Assembly: GCA_030609325.1 (NCBI GenBank)
Contig: JAUWCL010000020.1
Coordinates: 1-59,785, forward strand
Source: Candidatus Krumholzibacteriota bacterium
GTDB taxonomy: Bacteria > Krumholzibacteriota > Krumholzibacteriia > Krumholzibacteriales > Krumholzibacteriaceae
Direction: 5' to 3'
Length of the DNA stretch: 59,785 nucleotides
Positions 8,801 to 16,812 of this stretch are shown here, piece after piece. Position 1 is the first letter of the stretch; every line of letters begins with the position of its first letter. A program made the translations under genes and the position numbers. The notes under the pieces were generated by a model, which was not told the DNA's origin, did not search any database, and worked only from the letters and a program-made list of their open reading frames with translations.

Positions 8801-8954
8801 GATGGCCGTCGTGCAGATCGGCGGCGTGCTGATGTCGGCGCTTTTCACCCTGTTCGTCATCCCCGTGGCATACTCGATCATGGACAGGCTGACCCTCGCG
8901 GGCAGAGGGGTAAGGGCAGTGCGGAATGCCGAAACTCGCGCTGGTATGAAATAG
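5862..8954 (+). CDS. RND-family efflux permease (HAE1/AcrB-like)
   Basis: A 1030-residue inner-membrane pump with the RND architecture: TM1 (VLTTMILVLFVVMGAYSYQ), a large periplasmic porter loop, TM2-6, a cytoplasmic linker, the second porter loop, and TM8-12. The start overlaps the adaptor stop by 4 bp. In TM4 the segment aligned to AcrB's D-D proton-relay pair reads T-N (GTLVTNSIIVIEN), and in TM10 the position of AcrB Lys940 reads N (GIVVNNAILLLDY). Canonical proton-coupling residues are therefore absent, so energisation may rely on other residues. Substrates cannot be predicted. It ends an operon closed by a terminator at 9090. Confidence 0.93.
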   Translation: MNIFRFFVRRPVLTTMILVLFVVMGAYSYQRLIIEMMPNVEFPIILVTTVYPGASPAEIESQVTKKIEDEVATIANVKNLMSYSQENVSLVIVEFELETSVDLDAIDVKDKVDAILFKLPDGAEKPVIQKFDIGAFPVMEFAVSAPRPLHEVYEIADKVVRERLSRIAGVGEVEITGKREREVRVEVDPERLRAYGLTLLDVVAFVRMENINIPAGHITRGATETTLRLIGEFDDPQEIAEIRLPLRSGGNIPLSEVAVVRDTVEELRESSTYNGRPVIGLSIIKRSDGNTVEVANGVHEALEDLEAILDSDIEVTITSDSSTFVFDSVNDVMSNIMIGIVLTSILLFLFLHDWRQTVVAVISMPVSVIATFLLIERSGFSINIMTLMALGISIGTLVTNSIIVIENITRHVKAGMNPYDAAEHGTSEVAVAVLASTLTNIVVFTPIAFMSGIIGRFFLQFGLTVVFATVFSLIISFTMVPMLSARLLRAKAGEHHDEGHLWTRFTEGWDRWYENLTSGYRSVLATFLERRWIPIVMSVVMFFFAIYLFSFVGGEFMPVVDQNVVVIKLELPAGTSLERTQEVASRIEERMYAHEEVIGVITKIGGGRMGVENAEIILRLTKGDKRDIRITDFMNLIRRELADLPDAELSVLTEADGGHDSDLLIEVLSNDQKKLSLVAGKVYDIVRETYGLVEAQTSEKAGKPEIVARPRRRQLTWRGLNPMTVGRILRTAYEGEEAGVYREYGEEYDIKVNYEERSRQDPAYLRDLPIGMPGGGTVPLSDVMILENRTGESEIRHRDKQRMVEITANIATGSLSEARALIDAEIAKLEIPSGVRVKYGGMAEIQDESFASIRTAMILAIVLIYVVMAAILESFVHPVTVMITLPLGLIGTSFGLFFTGQSINIMSLMAMVMLVGIVVNNAILLLDYTRQLREKGMLVKEALLEACPTRLRPIIMANLAIAVGMIPQAMSGAGAEYRTPMAVVQIGGVLMSALFTLFVIPVAYSIMDRLTLAGRGVRAVRNAETRAGMK

Positions 8955-8975
8955 CGAGTGATGGTATGATGTCGG

Positions 8976-8998
8976 GCGATGCGGGAGCGCCGCATCGC
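8976..8998 (+). other. Inverted repeat downstream of the RND gene
   Basis: A 9-bp perfect stem (8976-8984 with 8990-8998) and a 5-base loop lie just after the pump gene. There is no T-run, so it may stabilise the 3' end rather than terminate. Confidence 0.5.
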
Positions 8999-9089
8999 TG
9001 TCCGGCGGATGTGACAATAGCCGGCTGGTCCGGCCGTTGCATATGAATCGAAGGATCCAGGCGTAACGGTTGATAGAGACCGGCCGTCA

Positions 9090-9119
9090 GGGGCGGGCGA
9101 TATGCCCGCCCCGTTTTTC
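9090..9119 (+). terminator. Rho-independent terminator of the efflux operon
   Basis: GGGGCGGGC (9090-9098) pairs perfectly with 9104-9112 across a 5-base loop and is followed by GTTTTT. Apart from this terminator and the inverted repeat before it, the 8955-9257 gap holds nothing I can recognise. Confidence 0.9.
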
Positions 9120-9257
9120 CATGTGGGGGACGGGGCACCTGGAGCCGGGCTTCCGGCAGACGACTTTACTCTTTACGAAATCCGGACGAGTATCTAAACT
9201 GCTAACCGGTCTTTGCCGGACGATCGTTCAGTCCGGCACGCGGAGGGTTTCAGCACA

Positions 9258-10430
9258 GTGGCTCATTCGATCACCGAATATGTCAGACGCATATCGAAGC
9301 GTGATGCGGCCCTGCTCGTGATCGTTCTGCTGGCGCTGATCCTCAGGCTGTATATGGCCTTCACATGCACCGCCGCTCCCGATTTCAGCGACATGGAGAC
9401 CTACAACAGGCTGGCGCTGCAGGGAGGAATCAGTGTTTCGCCTCCGCCTGGATATCCCCTCTTCCTCCGTGCGATATACGAGGTGTTCGGCCCGAGGAAC
9501 TACCTCGCCGTGTTCATCGTCCAGGGGATCATCAGCGCGATAACGGCGGGACTCATCTTTCTCGCCGCCGAAAAAGCGGCCGGCACGAGAGCGGCAGTAA
9601 TCGCCGCATCCATCGCCGCCGTCTATCCCAACTTCCTCGTCTATAACCTGACGACGATGAGCGAGACGCTGGGGCTGTTCTTCGCCGTCCTGATATTCTG
9701 CCTCCTCGTCTCAGATGCAGGGGACGGCGTCAAGGCCGTGGCCGGGGCGTTTCTCCTCGTGGCCGCATGCGCCGTCCGGCCGGTGTTGATCTATTTCTGG
9801 CCCGGCATGCTGACGGGCCTGAAGAAGCGGACCCTCTTCATCGTCGCGACGCTTCTGCTCGTATCGCCCTGGGTGATATACAGCGTCTCCGTGGGAAAGG
9901 TCACGAACAGGCCGGGACGGGCGTTCTACAAGACGTACAATCCGAAATCGAGTGGCAGGCAGTTCGTGAAATTCGCCGACACGCCGCTGTCGCGGACCGA
10001 TCTTCCGAACAGAGTCTATTTCAGCGAGGCGTTCAGCTTCATGGCCCACAACAAATGGAAGACGATCGACATCATATACAACAAGGCCGCGATGATCTTC
10101 TCGAGGGGATGGGATCAGCACTTCATGCAGAGGGTCGTCGGTCGCGACAACAGGTGGGTGTTTCTGATGATCTATTCATTCGTCCCTGTCATGCTGCTCG
10201 GCATGGCGGGGATGATCACCGGCATAGATGGGAAAAACAGGATACTGGCTTATCTCCTTATCAGCTATCTCGCAGCCTTCGTATTCCTGGCGATCTTCAA
10301 GGTCAGGTACAGGCTGCTCGTCGAGCCGATCTTCATAATCTTCAGCGCGATCTTCGTCGACCGGGTAGTCCGGAATTCTCGGTCACCGCGGGGGCCGGCC
10401 GGCGGATCCGGGGCGGTGAGGGATGGATAA
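9258..10430 (+). CDS. GT39-like membrane glycosyltransferase
   Basis: A 390-residue multi-spanning membrane protein of the ArnT/PMT (GT39-like) type. After TM1 (LLVIVLLALILRLYMAF) it has the acidic loop PDFSDMETYNRLAL followed by PPPGYPLFLRAIYEVFG, matching the catalytic-loop region of lipid-linked sugar transferases. About nine more hydrophobic segments follow. I choose the GTG at 9258 because GGAGGG lies 10 bases ahead; an ATG at 9213 has no such site. It would transfer a sugar from a polyprenyl-phosphate donor, perhaps made by the GT2 enzyme two genes on. It overlaps the next gene by 8 bp. Confidence 0.78.
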   Translation: MAHSITEYVRRISKRDAALLVIVLLALILRLYMAFTCTAAPDFSDMETYNRLALQGGISVSPPPGYPLFLRAIYEVFGPRNYLAVFIVQGIISAITAGLIFLAAEKAAGTRAAVIAASIAAVYPNFLVYNLTTMSETLGLFFAVLIFCLLVSDAGDGVKAVAGAFLLVAACAVRPVLIYFWPGMLTGLKKRTLFIVATLLLVSPWVIYSVSVGKVTNRPGRAFYKTYNPKSSGRQFVKFADTPLSRTDLPNRVYFSEAFSFMAHNKWKTIDIIYNKAAMIFSRGWDQHFMQRVVGRDNRWVFLMIYSFVPVMLLGMAGMITGIDGKNRILAYLLISYLAAFVFLAIFKVRYRLLVEPIFIIFSAIFVDRVVRNSRSPRGPAGGSGAVRDG

Positions 10431-11499
10431 TAAGAGGATCAGGGACCTGCTTCCTCCCGACTGGGATATACTGGCCGTTATCCTGTTTCTGGCGCTCGCC
10501 CTCAGGATGTGGTTCGCGATCTCGTATGACGCAACGCTGTTTGATCAGGCGGGTGAAGGGGTAAGGCTGCTTGGCGTGGTGCGCGGCGCACCGATCGATA
10601 CGGCATCGCCTCCCCTGTACGTCGTTTTTCTTCGGATCTGTCTGGAGATATTCGGCCGGGGCGCGGCGAAAGCGGTGTTTGTGATCAAGGGGATCGCCGG
10701 AACGATCTCGATAGGGCTGATCTACTACATCGCCCTCGGGATATCGAACAGGACCACGGCCGTCATATCCGCAGCGATCTCCGCACTGTACATAAATTAC
10801 ATGATGGCGGGGCTGGCGTTATCGCCCAGGGTGTTCGGGATCCTCGCCATATTCGTCATAACGATCATTCTGATCAGGGAGAAGGATGGAAAACGGGGCA
10901 GCGGCCTGGCCGGAGCCTTTCTCGGGCTGGGAATCCTCGTCGATCCCTTCCTGCTATTTTATGTGCCGGGCTTTCTGCTCGTGTCGGAGCGGCGCTGGCT
11001 GTTTCTGGGCGTGCTCCTCGTGGTCGTCATGCCGTGGGCCGTGAGGAATTCGATCGTGGAGAGAGTTCCTGTGCCTGTCTACAGTCAGGCGGCGGTCGAC
11101 CTCGATCTCGAGAAGTGGGTAATAAAGGATTTCAGAGACTTTTACCACGTCGTAAACAAGCTTTACTTAAACGGATCGATGCTGTGCTCCAGAGGAGCGG
11201 GATGGGTCGAAGCGGGCGGTTCCGGGACCAGTGAGAATATCCGCGACAGTTCTACCTTCGGAGCCTATCTTTATCTGCTGACGGCCCTCGCCGGGTTTTT
11301 CGGGCTGCTGAGATACCACTCGAGGGAACACCGGGCGCTGCTCTATCCCGCTCTCGTCTATCTGGGGCTTCTCGTCCTCTTCTCCACATGCAGGACGACC
11401 AACCGGCTTCTCGCCGAGCATATCGCAATATTCTACCTGGCAGTCCTGTTATACCGTATCGTCGGGCGATTACGGGCCCGCCGCGACAAAGTGTCATAA
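10423..11499 (+). CDS. GT39-like membrane glycosyltransferase, paralogue
   Basis: A 358-residue membrane protein with the same layout as its upstream neighbour: DWDILAVILFLALALRMWF, then an acidic loop SYDATLFDQAGEGV, then SPPLYVVFLRICLEIFG, which aligns with PPGYPLFLRAIYEVFG in the neighbour. The two probably arose by duplication and may act on successive steps of one glycan. The start ATG lies 8 bp inside the upstream gene, indicating translational coupling. Substrates are unknown. Confidence 0.72.
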   Translation: MDNKRIRDLLPPDWDILAVILFLALALRMWFAISYDATLFDQAGEGVRLLGVVRGAPIDTASPPLYVVFLRICLEIFGRGAAKAVFVIKGIAGTISIGLIYYIALGISNRTTAVISAAISALYINYMMAGLALSPRVFGILAIFVITIILIREKDGKRGSGLAGAFLGLGILVDPFLLFYVPGFLLVSERRWLFLGVLLVVVMPWAVRNSIVERVPVPVYSQAAVDLDLEKWVIKDFRDFYHVVNKLYLNGSMLCSRGAGWVEAGGSGTSENIRDSSTFGAYLYLLTALAGFFGLLRYHSREHRALLYPALVYLGLLVLFSTCRTTNRLLAEHIAIFYLAVLLYRIVGRLRARRDKVS

Positions 11500-11568
11500 A
11501 ACGATTGGACGGCGCGCCGCCGTTTGGATAATATCGGGCGTACCGCACCATGAACCGGAAGAGGCGTC

Positions 11569-12510
11569 ATGTACAAGGACAGGACCGTAGCAGTCGTCAT
11601 ACCGGCCCTGAACGAGGAGCGGGCCATAGGCGAAGTGATCGATTCGATACCGCCGTTCGTCGATTCTGTCATCGTCGTCGACGACGGATCGTCCGATGAT
11701 ACCGCGGCTGTCGCACGGGAGAGGGGAGCCGAGGTGATAAGCCACGGTCGCAACAAGGGAGTCGGGGCGGCGTTCGAAACGGGCCGCCGCCGGGTGCTGG
11801 CCCTCCGTTCCGACATCATGGTCAACATGGACGGGGACGGCCAGTTCGATCCGTCCGACATCGTCAAGCTCGTCGGGCCCGTTGCCGACGGCGAGGCTGA
11901 TTTCGTGACCGCTTCGCGCTTCAAGGATCCCGATCTCTACCCCGATATGAGCAGGACCAAGTTCCTCGGCAACAGGATGATGTCGCGCCTGATCAGCAGG
12001 CTGACCGGCCGCCGGTTCCACGACGTCTCGTGCGGGTTCAGGGCCTACTCGAGGGATGCCCTGCTGAGGCTTAACCTGTTCGGCGATTTCACATACACGC
12101 AGGAGGCCTTCCTCGAGTTCGCCTTCAAGGACGTGATGATCCTCGAAGTGCCCGTCGAGGTAAGGGGCAGGCGGGAGCACGGCCGCTCGAGGGTCGCCTC
12201 CAACCTCTTCAGGTACGCGTGGCAGACGATGAAGATCATCGTCAGGACGATGCGTGACTACAGGCCGCTGCGGCTTTTCGCCGGCGTTTCGGCCGTGCTT
12301 TTCGCGGCCGGCCTCATACCGGCGGTCTTCCTGGCGGTGCACTACGGCAGGACAGGCACATTCACTCCCCACAAGTGGGCGGGATTTCTCGCCGGCTTCC
12401 TCTTTATCCTCTCGGCGATGAGTTTTCTTCTCGGGTTCATCCTCGATATGTTCGCGAGGATGAGGGTCAACCAGGAGGAGATCCTGGCGATCCTCAGGAA
12501 GAGGGAATGA
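11569..12510 (+). CDS. GT2 glycosyltransferase, polyprenyl-phosphate sugar synthase type
   Basis: A 313-residue GT-A enzyme. The nucleotide-binding start AVVIPALNEERAIGEVIDS, the VIVVDDGSSDDT loop, the metal motif NMDGDGQFDP and the acceptor region FHDVSCGFRAYSRDALL are all present. Two C-terminal transmembrane segments (residues ~235-295) anchor it. This is the dolichyl/polyprenyl-phosphate mannose synthase arrangement, suited to making the lipid-linked donor for the GT39-like enzymes just upstream. AGAGG lies before the ATG. Its stop abuts the stop of the convergent next gene at a shared TGATCA. Confidence 0.88.
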   Translation: MYKDRTVAVVIPALNEERAIGEVIDSIPPFVDSVIVVDDGSSDDTAAVARERGAEVISHGRNKGVGAAFETGRRRVLALRSDIMVNMDGDGQFDPSDIVKLVGPVADGEADFVTASRFKDPDLYPDMSRTKFLGNRMMSRLISRLTGRRFHDVSCGFRAYSRDALLRLNLFGDFTYTQEAFLEFAFKDVMILEVPVEVRGRREHGRSRVASNLFRYAWQTMKIIVRTMRDYRPLRLFAGVSAVLFAAGLIPAVFLAVHYGRTGTFTPHKWAGFLAGFLFILSAMSFLLGFILDMFARMRVNQEEILAILRKRE

Positions 12511-13443
12511 TCATTTCTCGCCGCGCGCAGCGAGCGCGCTGAATATCCCGGCAAGAGACAGTTCGGCGGCGAGCATGACGAGCCGCAGGAGCAGGGCCGC
12601 GATTATTGCCGATTCCCTCGGGACCACGAGCGGCAGGACGAGCATCAGGATGCCCTCCCGGACGCCAAGGCCTCCCGGTGCGAAGACGGCGAGCATCCCG
12701 GCGAGCCCGGCGGTGTAGTATGCCCCCGTGACGGTGAGGTAACTCCCTGCGGGGACGGGGCCGAGCGAGAGGAGCAGGACATAAAGCCCGAGACCCTGCA
12801 GGAGCCCGGGTACTATATAGAGAGCGGTGAGTCCGAGCATCGAGATGGCGCCGGGGAGGTCCTCCGGCCTCTCCCTGCCCGTCAGCCTGAATACGGTCCC
12901 CGCGATCCTGTGCAGGACCGGCGGCGAGAGGAGCGCCAGGGTGACGGCGATTCCGGCCGGTGCGGTCCACTTGAGCCAGACCGGAAAGATCCCCGGGGCG
13001 GAGGCGATGCCGCCGAGCATCAGGATCAGGGCGGCCGAGAGAGCCGTTATGAGCTCCGTGCCGGTCGCCAGTGCAATCTTTTCGGGGGGCTGGGGCCTGT
13101 ACGCCTCTATCCTTATGAGAGCCAGGCCGAGCTTCCCGGGGATGTACCTGCCGAGTACAGAGAGGAAGTAGGCCCTGCCCCCCCTCATGATGGGGGCGTG
13201 CAGTCCGAAAAAGGACGCGAGACGGGTCCAGGCGGCGAATCTGGCGAGGTAGCCCGCCGAGATGGCGAGAAATGCGAGCAGCACGGCCCCGGCCTCGATA
13301 CGGCAAGCGTATCCGGAAAGCTTCCCCGCGTTGATTCCGACGAACCAGGCTACGGCGCCCAGTGTTACAGCGAAGAGGATCAATCTGTAGACCTTGCGCC
13401 GGGTGCCCGTATCTCTTTTCCGCTGATTCCGGTTTTTTTCCAA
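12511..13443 (-). CDS. Lysylphosphatidylglycerol synthase-type flippase domain protein
   Basis: A 310-residue integral membrane protein with about eight hydrophobic segments, belonging to the UPF0104/LPG synthase transmembrane family. Typical features are SGYACRIEAGAVLLAFLAIS near the N-terminus, the YFLSVLGRYIPGKLGLALIR segment (the family's signature G-x-Y-x-P-G-K) and the C-terminal APGGLGVREGILMLVL motif (family G-G-x-G-x-R-E). Members are found with lipid-linked glycan genes and are thought to move lipids or lipid-linked sugars. It is convergent with the GT2 gene and follows the pyruvyltransferase-fusion gene in the same direction, 25 bases downstream of it. Confidence 0.85.
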   Translation of the reverse strand: MEKNRNQRKRDTGTRRKVYRLILFAVTLGAVAWFVGINAGKLSGYACRIEAGAVLLAFLAISAGYLARFAAWTRLASFFGLHAPIMRGGRAYFLSVLGRYIPGKLGLALIRIEAYRPQPPEKIALATGTELITALSAALILMLGGIASAPGIFPVWLKWTAPAGIAVTLALLSPPVLHRIAGTVFRLTGRERPEDLPGAISMLGLTALYIVPGLLQGLGLYVLLLSLGPVPAGSYLTVTGAYYTAGLAGMLAVFAPGGLGVREGILMLVLPLVVPRESAIIAALLLRLVMLAAELSLAGIFSALAARGEK

Positions 13444-13468
13444 TGCCCGCCTTTCGCTGTCTGCCGCC

Positions 13469-15823
13469 TCAGAAATTCAGGAATATCTTCTGACCGAGCA
13501 TGTATATATAATGCAGAGGCCAGGGTAGTCTCAACAGCAGGGGACGCATCCTGCCCGAGAAGACCCTCCGGGCCAGCAGTATCATGAAGGCCGAAACGCA
13601 GTCGTTCCATCTCGCTGCGAACCTGCCCGATCCGTTTACCTTCACGCCGAAGATGCCCGAGAGCTTCTCGCGGCCGGCCGTACCGAACGTATGCCAGATG
13701 ACGGCCCGCTTCTGGGCCTGCACAGCCAGTACTGGGGGCACCTCGGCCACCAGCGCGGCTCCTGAGGATACGAGGCGCTCGCCGGCAACCTCCCCCTCTC
13801 TCGACAGGGCCACGGCCATCGAGTGCTTTATCCGCCTCTTCTTCATCTCCGGCAGCCACGCGTCGCCGAAACTGATGTCGGAGTCCTTCCCGAAATGGTC
13901 CTCGCAGGAGAGGCACCGCCCCATGCAATCGACGTAGAGGTTCTGGAAGAGGCCGTAGCCGTGACTGAACGGGATCTTTCTGGTCGAACCGTCCCTCATG
14001 AGTAGCTCGGTCGCGCCCCTCCAGCGGCCTTTCCTGTACCAGAATCTGTCTATATCGCCCTTTCCGATCCCCTTGATGTCGAGAAAATCATCTATCAGGC
14101 GCCTGTGCGTAGCGTGTCCGCACCACAGCCCGACCTTCAGGACGAGCTCCCCCTCATGGGGCCGGCCGCTGCGGAGCCACTTTCTTATCCATGTCCACTG
14201 GCAGGGCAGCGCTACGGCGGCGAACCGTCCCCCCGTTTCTTTCAGGACGTTGATTATCCCCGCCGCGTGGTTGAAATCGCTGTAGATGCTCGTCCGGCAG
14301 TCGAGGACTTCCCCGGGAGTCCTGCAGAGTACTGTTTCGAAATCGAGACCGTTTCCGCCTGAAGATGTGCGGGCGGCGATCACGCCGTCTATTTCGCCTC
14401 TCTCGAGCAGGTCGATCAGGAGGGTCGACACGAGCCCTCCTGAAGCGGCCCCATCACACACTGAGGTGTCCGCGCTGTACCCCATCCAGGCCTTTCGAAG
14501 GTTTTCCTCATATATGCCCTCATACAGCCGGGAGGATATTCCCCCGGCGCGGATCTCGATCCCGGCCTCCTTCAGAAGGGCGGCCGTATATTCCAGCTGG
14601 GAGCGGGCCGATTCCCTGACAGCGGGGAGGGAGTCGGCGATCCGGCGGCTGATCTCCTCCCCATCGGAGAGTGTCTCCAGGACGGCCTCTGTGAGGCGGT
14701 CGAGGCTCAGTTCGGGCGTATCGACTACATACCGGCCCAGCTCGAACTTGTCCATGACCTCCCTGTACTTGTGGCTCCATGCCGGCACAACGCACGGGAC
14801 ATGAACGCAGAGGGCGGAGATCATCGCATGGAACCTGCAGGCGACGAAGCAGTCGAAGCGCGAGATCACGTTCCTCAGCCCGGCGGCGGAGAGCTCCCTG
14901 TCGATGAAAACGGCCCTGTCCCTGTTGCGCATACGCTCCAGTACGGCCGCGCATATATGGTAATCGTTGTTTCGCGACCGTTTCCCGGGGCCCAGCCAAC
15001 TGTGGGCGATAAGGACGGCCCGGCCGCCTGTTTCCTCGATCGAACGATCGAGGACGCCGGCTATCAGCGCCACGGGGTCGATACCCGCCGACGTGAGGTT
15101 GTCGGCCAGAACCTGGCTCGGCGCCGCCCCGATCAAGGGGCCTTCACCGACGGGGACGTCGAAGGCGGGAGGGGTCTCTGCCGGCATGTGATCGCCGAAG
15201 ATGAAGGCAAGATCCGCCGCAGGCCTGAAATTCGTTATCCCGGCATTTTCGAGCTGCCTGGCAGTCTCAGGCCCGCGGGCGAAGACCATCCGGCACCTTT
15301 TCAGTATGAAACGGGCCGTATTCCTGTTGAAACGGTTCTCGAGGGGCCCTATGGCCTGTGAAAGCCTTATTACGGGGGTGCTGCAGAGCATTCCGGGCAG
15401 GCTGCAGGCCGCATTATAGAGGAGGGTGGCGGGTCTTCCGTCGACGAACGAGATCCCCTCGATATCGAGAATCGCGTCGGCGGAGGCGATGGCGTCGAGC
15501 AGGGGCCATCTTCTCAGGAATCCGCGGGGAAGGCGCAGTTTGCGCAGAATCGCGTAACATGCTGCAGCGAAAGGCAGGATGAACACAAGGGCGAGCGGGG
15601 GTGCCGCGACGAGTCTCGTGTCGGGCGGGAGCGCGCGCTTGCTGTCCTCTCTCGGGTAAACACTTATCACATCTACGTTTAGTTGTCCGCCGAGCAGGTG
15701 GTGGAGGTTGAAAATGGTGCTCTCGAGCATCGCCGAGGCGCCCTTGTTGCCGGAGAACGTTCCTCCGATAACGGCGACCCGCAGTGATCCGGGATTTTCT
15801 ATTTTTATAGTCCTCGTTTCCAT
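13469..15823 (-). CDS. Polysaccharide pyruvyltransferase fused to an FrhB-type domain
   Basis: A 784-residue two-domain protein. Residues ~10-370 are a polysaccharide pyruvyltransferase/CsaB-like domain (VAVIGGTFSGNKGASAMLES, then ARGPETARQLENAGI, VACRFHAMISALCVHVPCV). Residues ~420-740 match the coenzyme F420 hydrogenase/dehydrogenase beta subunit (FrhB) family: DGAASGGLVSTLLIDLLERG, VALPCQWTWIRKWL, VGLWCGHATHRRLI, and a Cys pair in CMGRCLSCEDHFGKDSDIS. FrhB-type domains bind flavin and often an Fe-S cluster. Such pairings occur in surface-polysaccharide loci. I place the start at the ATG at 15823, where the pyruvyltransferase homology begins; the reading frame extends 42 codons further without homology. 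Confidence 0.85.
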   Translation of the reverse strand: METRTIKIENPGSLRVAVIGGTFSGNKGASAMLESTIFNLHHLLGGQLNVDVISVYPREDSKRALPPDTRLVAAPPLALVFILPFAAACYAILRKLRLPRGFLRRWPLLDAIASADAILDIEGISFVDGRPATLLYNAACSLPGMLCSTPVIRLSQAIGPLENRFNRNTARFILKRCRMVFARGPETARQLENAGITNFRPAADLAFIFGDHMPAETPPAFDVPVGEGPLIGAAPSQVLADNLTSAGIDPVALIAGVLDRSIEETGGRAVLIAHSWLGPGKRSRNNDYHICAAVLERMRNRDRAVFIDRELSAAGLRNVISRFDCFVACRFHAMISALCVHVPCVVPAWSHKYREVMDKFELGRYVVDTPELSLDRLTEAVLETLSDGEEISRRIADSLPAVRESARSQLEYTAALLKEAGIEIRAGGISSRLYEGIYEENLRKAWMGYSADTSVCDGAASGGLVSTLLIDLLERGEIDGVIAARTSSGGNGLDFETVLCRTPGEVLDCRTSIYSDFNHAAGIINVLKETGGRFAAVALPCQWTWIRKWLRSGRPHEGELVLKVGLWCGHATHRRLIDDFLDIKGIGKGDIDRFWYRKGRWRGATELLMRDGSTRKIPFSHGYGLFQNLYVDCMGRCLSCEDHFGKDSDISFGDAWLPEMKKRRIKHSMAVALSREGEVAGERLVSSGAALVAEVPPVLAVQAQKRAVIWHTFGTAGREKLSGIFGVKVNGSGRFAARWNDCVSAFMILLARRVFSGRMRPLLLRLPWPLHYIYMLGQKIFLNF

Positions 15824-15942
15824 TCTTTTCCCAGCGAGCACAAGTATCGTCCCGCAGAGAATCCTATCATCCCCGGACGCTTCGAGTAAACCCCCGGTAG
15901 CGTTAAAATGTGTTTGGCAAGGAACTATCACCATTTTCGGGG

Positions 15943-15972
15943 TTGACATTTTCGCCCGGGGTGTGCTACAAT
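15943..15972 (+). promoter_or_regulatory. Strong sigma-70-type promoter of the small secreted-protein cluster
   Basis: A perfect TTGACA (15943-15948), an 18-bp spacer and TACAAT (15967-15972). The transcript would have a ~115-base leader ending in the duplicated AGGAGG Shine-Dalgarno before the gene at 16097. Confidence 0.8.
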
Positions 15973-16096
15973 TCCCATTGTCGAGTAAGTTAACGGTATC
16001 TCCAACTAACAGGCGGAAGGAGGAAGTGTAGAGCCCGAGTCAACTTAGTGCCTTTAAAGGTCCCAAACCTTTTAGGAGGTTTAGGAGGTTAACAAG

Positions 16097-16741
16097 ATGT
16101 TCAAAGGAAAAGTCCTGCTTTTCTCTTTGCTGCTGGTTTTCGCAACCTCCCTTTACGCTGGCGACGTGGATGTGTGCGAAAGTAATGCCGGAACGACTTG
16201 CTCTCTGAGAGTATCGATCTGCCCGGCTGGCGATTTCGAATACATCCGCAATGGTTGCGGCGGCGACGCGGATTACATCTGGGTCGAGGTCAAGGATGCG
16301 GCTGGCGTCGGCATTGCCGGTATTCCCTGGACGGATTACTGGATGAATGCATGTGACGGTGCTCAGGAGCTCTGCCTTTGCGCGAGCCCCATAGCCGCTG
16401 ATTCGCTGACCAACACTGCCGGACGTACCACGTTCTCCGGCCGCATGGCCGGCGGTGGCTGTATTCTTACAGGCGGCATGTATGTTGCGTGTCAGGGTAA
16501 GACTTTCTTGGACGTTGCTACTTGCTCAGTTCCGATCTGTCTTGACATCGTGATCGTAAGTCCGGACATCAACGGTACCTGCGAGGTCAACCTTTCGGAT
16601 CTCAGCTTCTTCGGGCAGTCTTACAACAAGCAGCTTGGTGACGCTGGTTACGATCCCTGCTGCGACTTCAACGACGATGCTTTTTGCAACCTTAGTGATT
16701 TCTCGTTCATGGGTGAGCATTATCTGCATGCGTGCTTCTAA
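16097..16741 (+). CDS. Secreted protein with dockerin-like repeats
   Basis: A 214-residue protein with a signal peptide (MFKGKVLLFSLLLVFATSLYA). A cysteine-rich Ig-like middle part (WVEVKDAAGVGIAGIPWTDY) is followed by two calcium-loop repeats of the dockerin type: PDINGTCEVNLSDLSFFGQS (~residue 155) and DFNDDAFCNLSDFSFMGEHY (~residue 190). Ten or more cysteines suggest disulfides outside the cytoplasm. The gene follows the perfect promoter and has AGGAGG 8 bases before the ATG, and its codons (GGT, GCT, GTT) differ from the neighbours, pointing to high expression. No catalytic function is apparent. Confidence 0.75.
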   Translation: MFKGKVLLFSLLLVFATSLYAGDVDVCESNAGTTCSLRVSICPAGDFEYIRNGCGGDADYIWVEVKDAAGVGIAGIPWTDYWMNACDGAQELCLCASPIAADSLTNTAGRTTFSGRMAGGGCILTGGMYVACQGKTFLDVATCSVPICLDIVIVSPDINGTCEVNLSDLSFFGQSYNKQLGDAGYDPCCDFNDDAFCNLSDFSFMGEHYLHACF

Positions 16742-16763
16742 ATTCGTTTGCTGATCTAGCGAA

Positions 16764-16787
16764 CCCTTAAGATATGACATCTTAGGG
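16764..16787 (+). other. Intergenic hairpin
   Basis: CCCTTAAGAT and ATCTTAGGG pair with one bulged base across a 5-nt loop, between the dockerin-like gene and the next. No T-run follows, so it is more likely an RNA-processing or stability element than a terminator. Confidence 0.4.
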
Positions 16788-16812
16788 CTGCATTGTGAAA
16801 GGGAGATGGATT

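Noticed and set aside
16015-16031. AGGAGG followed by GTG-TAG, a start-stop unit in the leader of the dockerin-like gene
   Set aside because: It could be a minimal regulatory ORF, but GTG next to a Shine-Dalgarno can occur by chance and nothing else supports it.
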